A DNA stretch of 64,000 bases from Ptychodera flava. Its lineage: Eukaryota; Hemichordata; Enteropneusta; Ptychoderidae. Both the position numbers and the translations under genes were made by a program. The notes beneath the pieces were generated by a model that saw nothing but the letters and a program-made list of their open reading frames with translations, was not told the origin of the DNA and searched no databases. The stretch lies in contig NC_091943.1 of assembly GCF_041260155.1 (NCBI RefSeq), forward strand, positions 19,095,783 to 19,159,782, given 5' to 3'. Shown in pieces: positions 58,027 through 64,000 of this stretch (within the stretch, counting starts at the first letter, position 1; each line of letters begins with the position of its first letter).

Positions 58027-60841
58027 ATGAGGCTAGAAGCAGTCGTGGTGGTCGTTTTGATAATTTGTGGTTCTGTCCTCGATGTCATAAACTCACAAGG
58101 TGTGTTCTATTTGGTTATTTTCGTACGGCCTTGATGGCGATCGTAATGTTGTACACTCGGCTTCGCAAGCGCGGCGTTCCATGCTGCTGACATCGACTGA
58201 AGTTCGAACACGTGTTGCTTTAAGGCAGTATGCTCCTTGGAAGTGAAAGACTTCAACTTTTGCTCAAACTCTCCTCCCTGAAACATTCAACCATACTCTA
58301 ACAAAATCGAGAAGAAAATTCAGGGGTCGCCTTGCCGAGAAACATACAAGTATTAAGGTAGAATGAGTGTTGGGACAAATATACGAACTCTCTCAATTCT
58401 TTACAAGACATATGATGTAACACTTGTAAGGGCGAACTTCAAAGCTCTTGTCGTAAATCAAAATTTCACCCTCTATTTTTGTGGTAAGTCGACAATCCCC
58501 CTCCAGTCGAGTTGACTCAGTGATGGCGGCCATTTTAAGTTAACTTGTTTCTCTGGTGACAAATTTGCCCGGTGACCCATGATTTGTATTTATAGTTCTA
58601 ATAGGGAATGCTTGAAAGCTTCCTTGGGGAAAGTTTGGGCAAACGTTTACGTCTTTCACTCCAGGCGCGTTTGTATGATTTCAGGAAGACACGTTGGTAA
58701 TTCAGTATTTTTTTCCATCGGATTCGAACTCGCAGCCTACAGTACACACTAGTACCTTCTTACCTAGCAAAGAAGATCCGCGTTCAAATACAATCGTACT
58801 TAACTACATCCCCAACTCTGAATTGGTGGTTCAGTAACCGACCTAAGTTAAAGCAATTTTTAGCGCAAATGTAGTATGCGCATTGAAAGTGAAAGACTTA
58901 CACTTTTGCTCAAACTTTCCTCAATGAAAATTTCAACCATTCTAATACCAAATCAAGAGTAAAAACTAGGGGTCGCCGTGAAAAGTTAACGTTCGGTATT
59001 AGAGAAAAATTACTAACATTTGCCGATATTTCAAATTCAAAATGAATGTCATCCCTTCGATTTTTTCAAAAACTAAGATGGTAAAAGTTTTTCTTACTCT
59101 AAGAGCAATAAGGCCCCCATACACACAAACAGTAGATCAGAAAAGTGTTATACAAATTTGAAAGTCCAAATATCAGTATCTGAACATCTCATAAGATATG
59201 CTCCACGAGTAAATGGAAATTTACAAGTTGTACCTGGATGCATTTCAATGCTTACCCAAAAGTAATGCACTCTTTCAGTCCAGTGAAATGTTTTTCTTTG
59301 TTTTGTTTTTTGTTTTTGTTTGTTTGTTTTTTTTTCACTTCGGATAACCCTTTAAATGACTTTAAAGGTAAGCGTATGACTCGGACTCCAATAACAATGA
59401 TCAGCTTTTCTACTTTCGATCTTTTGTTATAGTATCCTAGTTCTGACCTTTTTAATTTTGAAGAGAGATACATGTGATTAACACATCATTCATAAAGAGA
59501 CTTTTTGCCAGAGGTTATCACAGGACACATAACCGTTTTATTTGCGGAGATAGGCTATTTGACGGAAGCCTTTAATTCTTAAGTTGGAGTCATATAATAA
59601 TTTCTAAGCGATGAGGATCGAGTGTGTCTAGTATTCCGGGTGATCTGGCTTTGAAGACTCATTTGCAAGTCCTCTTCGCACAAAGTCGTTGGGCACCATG
59701 ATTCAAAAATACCCACTTGTAAATTGCATATATGCTGGATGGGCGTATGTCCTTCACGCTTGTGAAAATCATTCAAAAAGTGATTAATTTTACTTGTAGT
59801 CTACATAAAATGTTGCCATCCCAATACTGGAGCGGAAGATTTCGCTCCACTGTCTACGAGCAGACGAACTATATTTTGCGCATGCCAAGTATTGCAAGTT
59901 GGTTTGAGCAAACATTTCAATTTTTGCCATCCCACGAGCGTTAGGTCTTGTTACACCAGTAAATGCATTCTCGGGAAGATTTATCTTATCTCTACTGTCT
60001 GTGACTTGCCAGATACCAGGCTTGATGAAAGACTTGCCAATGGATACCAAGTATATGGTGAACTGGGTGGTCTACGTGGGGATGGGAAGAGGTACAGCGC
60101 CCTCGTCAACAGGCAACGTAGAGATCTCGATGGTGAAAGTAGATTCAGGCGGGTGAAAAAGTCGTCAGACGTAGACCGCATTGATAGACTCATGGATAGT
60201 GATTTGGAAATGCAATTGGACGAAGAGGCAACACTAAGGAAACATTTAGAATCTCGACTGAAACAGAGAAATTCTGGTAGAGGGCGTTCTGGAATGTTCG
60301 GTCCTTTCGGCATCACGCACGACAGGCCAGCACCGTCGTTTTTGGGTGATTACGATTTGGACCCAGCGGACGGACGATTCAAAAAGTCAGGTTTCTCCGC
60401 ACTCTTCACGGAGTGGACGAAGTGGTCGGGTTGCAATGTGACCTGCGGTAACGGTCACCAGTCAAGGTCACGTGAATGCGATATTGGTGTCATCAACTGT
60501 CCCAAGTCTGCCCTGTTAGAGAGAAGATTATGTCATGTCATCCATTGCGCTAATACAACAATAGGTAAATTTGTTTGGCATTATTTTTCGGTACACGATA
60601 ATTCTACTGAGAAGCGATAATGCGTTCCGTTCGTATACTGCCCGAATATCGTTCTAGTTCAGCCACCGTACGACCTGGCGATCGTATAGTCAACGGTAAT
60701 GCCGAGGGTACACAATCCCTGTGTGGGCTATGATATTTTTATTACATGTCTCTCACACAGAGTTTTCAAAATTTTTGGGTTTAGATACAAATGACAATCA
60801 TATGCTTTATTTCCCTGTCAGATGAAAATCTGTTGAAAATA

Positions 60842-60875
<34 letters not shown>

Positions 60876-63324
60876 ATTACTTACTTAATTACTTAATTAC
60901 TTACTTATTTCAGCTTTCATTGTTGTCATCTGCGTACTGTCCAGCATTGTTATCGGCGGCACTGTTATGTTTGTGTCCTTGATTAGAGCCAAGGGCGGGT
61001 AAGTGTTTTTTTTTCCGCTACTACTAGTAGTAAAAGTGCATTGGCAGATGGCTTTATGCTTTCGAATTTCTGGTAAAAAGCTGTCCTGTTCTTTCGAAGT
61101 CGTGGTGAAATTTAGAAGCGTTTTTATAATTTCTTATTCTTAGTAAGACTTGATAAAAGTTAGTGTATTTTAAACACGCCCTCAAACTTTTCCCCGCTAT
61201 CACGTGACTTTTTGAAAACGAAGATTACTCAAAATATATCCGATTGAGCAGGATTTCGTCAAGTTAAAGAGACAAAGTCGGCCATTTTTTCATGAATTTT
61301 ATTTGATACGAAATACTACTTAATATTGTTTGACATGTTGAAAGATACTGAATGAATGGGTGACCATGCATATATTCAACCCCAGTTTTAGACATGATAC
61401 ATGAAACCATCGCGAAAATGAATTAATGGTCATGACCATTAATTCATTTTTGCGATGGTTTCATTTAATTTGTCAAAAACCGGGGTCGAATATATGCATG
61501 GTCACCCATTCATTCAGTATCTTTCAACATGTCAAACAATATAAGTAGTATCTTGCATCAAACAAAATTCATGAAAAATGGCCGACTTTGTCCCTTTAAA
61601 TAGGATGGGAGAAGTAGCAAATGTAGCGCTTGGTCCATCGGAGGGGTTGCTTTTGGATCAACGATTTCGTATATCCCGTGATACTGCCGTACGGCTCCAC
61701 GGAAATGTGACTTATTTTAAAATGAGTAAATTTTTTCCCGAGTATCTCCGAAGAGAAATAATACAGCGACTCTGGGTTCCAGTTTTGCCATGTGAACCCA
61801 GGATGAGTTGTCACGTGGCATATCTAATTAGATGGTCTGTGTACCTTAACTTGAGTTGGCGTTTTCCTTTCATAATGTTGACAGCTTGTCTCGGGAAAAG
61901 AATCCTCAGAATTTGCTAACATTATAGGCCTAATTCTATTTTTTGTCCGTGGCGTCGACATGTTAATAAATGATGCCGAGGTCGTGTTGGTGATACCTGT
62001 ATCCGTTATATTCGATTGCTGGGGATATTGCTGTAATGTTTGCTGTGACGTATAAGTTACCATTCGGCACATTTGCGAACAGGAAATTCCTCCAAGGATA
62101 GAAGTGGACGAAGTAGAAAAGAGTAGAGCCCACCTTGCAACATAATATTTAAATGGGAGATACCCAAGAAATCCCTTGTTTTCCTGAATGTAAATTCGGC
62201 GTGAGAAACTACATATATGTACGGATTGTGAGTGAAAGCAAATCGTTAGAATTTTATTTTTGTCTGTTCGAATTTTAGATGCCGAAAATTGTTTTTCGGT
62301 GGATCCGGAAGCCAAGAAGGAAGCGGCAAAAAGAAAACCGGGGGACGCCGTTCCCCCGCCTCCTCCCCCAACATCCGAAAGACCAAAACTTACTGGGTAA
62401 GCACAGTAAAACATTAATTGCGTCTGCACTCAGTTTAGGACTAATTATGCGGGGCTATGGTCACTTCTTCACAATAATCGACAACGTTTGCAACTATAAA
62501 ATAATTCTGCACCCCGGGCAACTTATACATACCGGGACTCGTAGGCAAGGGTGTCAATACAGACCGACTCACTTTTTCACAGGTACTTGAAAAATTTTGG
62601 CCCCGCCATTTTTTTTTCTTTGAACGTCCTTTACCTCAGCGACGCTACTTGTTTCATGCAATAAATTATGTTATAATTAATAAAGTAATTAAAGTACAAA
62701 AGTATCTCACTGTATTGTAAGGTTGTTGTTCAAGCAGTTATCCGCCACGCTATGTTACGTAGTTCCAAGTTGCAGGATGTAACAAAGTACTATCTCATTT
62801 TGTGTCTTGCAAATATCAGGCCACAAAGCGACAAAAGAGACGGCGGCAGCGTGTACAGCACTATTCGTAGTGACCATGGCAGCGAAGAAGGCTTGTACAT
62901 TGACCCGTATGAAGATGTACCGGCTCCTGACAGTTCGAGGCGAGAGTAAGTCTTCGATCGCTAGGGCCGTTATCACAACTTAAAAACACTGTCCACGGTG
63001 CCCTATTGTGTTAATCTCGTCTCTGCCTTGGTCTAATCATAACCCTTGTTATCTAGATAGACACTACACCATTGTCGTTCAATTATTCGAAAGTTGGATA
63101 TATTGAGACCCCCTCTCCAATAAAAAAGCAATGAGGCCGTTTCAGCAAAATTGATGTTTAACGTTCACTTGAATTCAAGTCACCAGGCATACAGAGAATG
63201 CCTGTTATCGATTTTTAAGGTGTTATTTTTCCGAATTCATAAAAATTATGCATTCGAACTGTGCATTTATTACACGATGTGTTCAGTACTTGAAATGTTC
63301 ACAATCTTCTTTTGTTGTTCCTCT

Positions 63325-63380
<56 letters not shown>

Positions 63381-64000
63381 CTCTCTCTCAGGAGTGTTAT
63401 TCCAGAGTACTCACCTCCACCAACACCGGACAAACGGGGCAAATCTGGCCGTGATAGCGTGTAAGGAGGTTGTTAAATCAGCAACACATTGTGGCAGCAA
63501 AATAGGGCAACCTGTAGCTGTGCGAAATTCTTAACAGAGCGCCCTCTAGTGGCAATCTCCTTCATGCCGTGATAAATGTGGGCAGTCTTCGAGCTTCATT
63601 GTACAGTCCCGACACTGTGGAAGGCTCTGTGTTATCATTAAGATCTCAACCATTTTGTTAGATATGTGTAACCACAACAAATTGCGTGCGAAAATAGATG
63701 CTCCAAGTTTCGTTGTCGTTTGCCGTTTTTAATCCCCCCACCCATCACAGCAAATATGTAATCCTACATGTCGGTGCTTTGACATACGTATACATATCAT
63801 TCCGAATTCATCTGGTGACAGTCTCTCAAAGATTTAGTGCACACGGAGAGGTTAATACCTGTTGAACAAGCAAATGGCTATCTCAACGTACCGTCTGATG
63901 TATCTTGTTTTGAACCTTTTTTTTTTCCCCTAGACACAAAGAACCCTTGTATGAAGTACCCCACTCGCCGAGTGAAGTTGAAGGAGATGCAGATCACGTG
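58027..64000 (+). CDS. Thrombospondin type 1 single-pass receptor with tyrosine-motif tail (3' end off window)
   Basis: Exons: 58027-58099 (ATG; signal peptide MRLEAVVVVVLIICGSVLDV, about 24 residues), 60013-60564, 60914-60998, 62279-62396, 62820-62945, 63392-63460, 63934 to beyond the edge. Junction phases agree except at 60998/62279, which is one base off (error or missed exon). Domains: a charged ectodomain with a furin site NRQRR|D at 60108-60122, then one TSP1 domain (WTKWSGCNVTCGNG, RSREC, paired Cys) at about residues 155-204. The membrane helix FIVVICVLSSIVIGG follows, then a basic stop-transfer, a proline-rich run (VPPPPPPTS) and tyrosine motifs YSTI, YIDPYEDV, PEYSPPP and PLYEVP. 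The tail suits SH2/PTB docking after phosphorylation. I do not recognise a named orthologue. YIDPYEDV recalls the juxtamembrane YIDPxTYEDP of Eph receptors, so a kinase further downstream is possible but not seen. Confidence 0.78.
58218..59215. mobile_element. Cluster of three AAGGTAG-family elements in intron 1 of the TSP1 receptor
   Basis: A left-end fragment lies at 58218-58345, a nearly full copy in opposite orientation at 58353-58675 (TTAAGGTAGAATGAGTGT start, GGCGGCCATTTTAAGT inside) and a degraded copy at about 58865-59215 (TGAAAGTGAAAGACTTACAC, ATGAATGTCATCCC). They are non-coding. Confidence 0.65.
60843..60908. repeat. (ACTT)n microsatellite next to the transmembrane exon
   Basis: About 65 bases of ACTT/AATT tetranucleotide repeat end 5 bases before the acceptor of the membrane-spanning exon and serve as its polypyrimidine region. 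Confidence 0.92.
61264..61600. mobile_element. Near-perfect fold-back element flanked by TTAA
   Basis: Arms of about 165 bases (TTAAAGAGACAAAGTCGGCC paired with GGCCGACTTTGTCCCTTTAA) meet at the palindrome GGTCATGACC near 61433. Arm identity is well above 90%, so the insertion is young. An open frame over the right arm is not a gene. It lies in the intron after the membrane exon, where the phase mismatch is. Confidence 0.85.
63320..63391. repeat. (CT)n microsatellite forming a splice acceptor tract
   Basis: About 70 bases of CT repeat end directly in CAG, the acceptor of the exon that encodes SVIPEYSPPPTPDKRG. Its length could affect splicing of that exon. Confidence 0.93.

Noticed and set aside
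61578..62429. Frames of 113 (+) and 201 (-) codons in the TSP1 receptor intron
   Set aside because: The first begins in a fold-back arm. The second lies antisense across an exon whose phase and borders fit the receptor. Neither shows a known domain.
63151..63534. Open frame of 127 codons with LSLSLS strings
   Set aside because: It runs through the (CT)n tract. The true exon (63392-63460) uses a different frame that joins neighbours in phase.

Overview
This window is nuclear DNA from an animal. It has many short spliced exons with GT..AG borders, AT-rich introns full of inverted-repeat elements, microsatellites, a tRNA-derived SINE, and clear orthologues of the animal genes TBC1D13 and ZER1. 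Gene structure and repeat content fit an invertebrate, perhaps a deuterostome such as a hemichordate, echinoderm or lancelet. The sequence alone does not fix the phylum.

Layout. 1-3724: CpG-rich sequence that probably holds the promoter and leader of the next gene. 3739-15117 (+): a large low-complexity scaffold gene of about 2,800 codons. It carries 15 copies of a PPP-[FY]-x-P-[DN] module and five amphipathic helices that match the PKA-RII anchoring (AKAP) pattern; I do not recognise it as a named gene. 15118-21778: no genes, transposon remnants. 21779-32218 (-): TBC1D13, a Rab GTPase-activating protein, 12 exons traced. 32911-33970: a roughly 1 kb non-autonomous DNA element with nested inverted repeats. 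34651-48528 (+): ZER1, a CUL2 E3 ligase substrate receptor, 13 exons traced; its introns hold a fold-back element interrupted by a SINE. 48529-56120: no recognised gene apart from one orphan open frame at 51059-51478. 56121-57519 (-): an ankyrin-repeat SOCS-box (ASB-like) gene. 58027-64000 (+): a single-pass receptor with signal peptide, furin site, one thrombospondin type 1 domain, a membrane segment and a tyrosine-motif tail; it runs off the right edge.

Two pairs of genes are head to head: TBC1D13 with ZER1, and the ASB-like gene with the TSP1 receptor (507 bp between start codons).

A property of the whole window matters to any reader. Every coding gene contains isolated single-base frameshifts, often in homopolymers, including the highly conserved TBC1D13 and ZER1. 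This is best explained by uncorrected indel errors in a long-read assembly, not by gene death. The genes below are therefore described as functional, with each frame break noted. Most of the non-coding DNA is small inverted-repeat elements bordered by TTAA.
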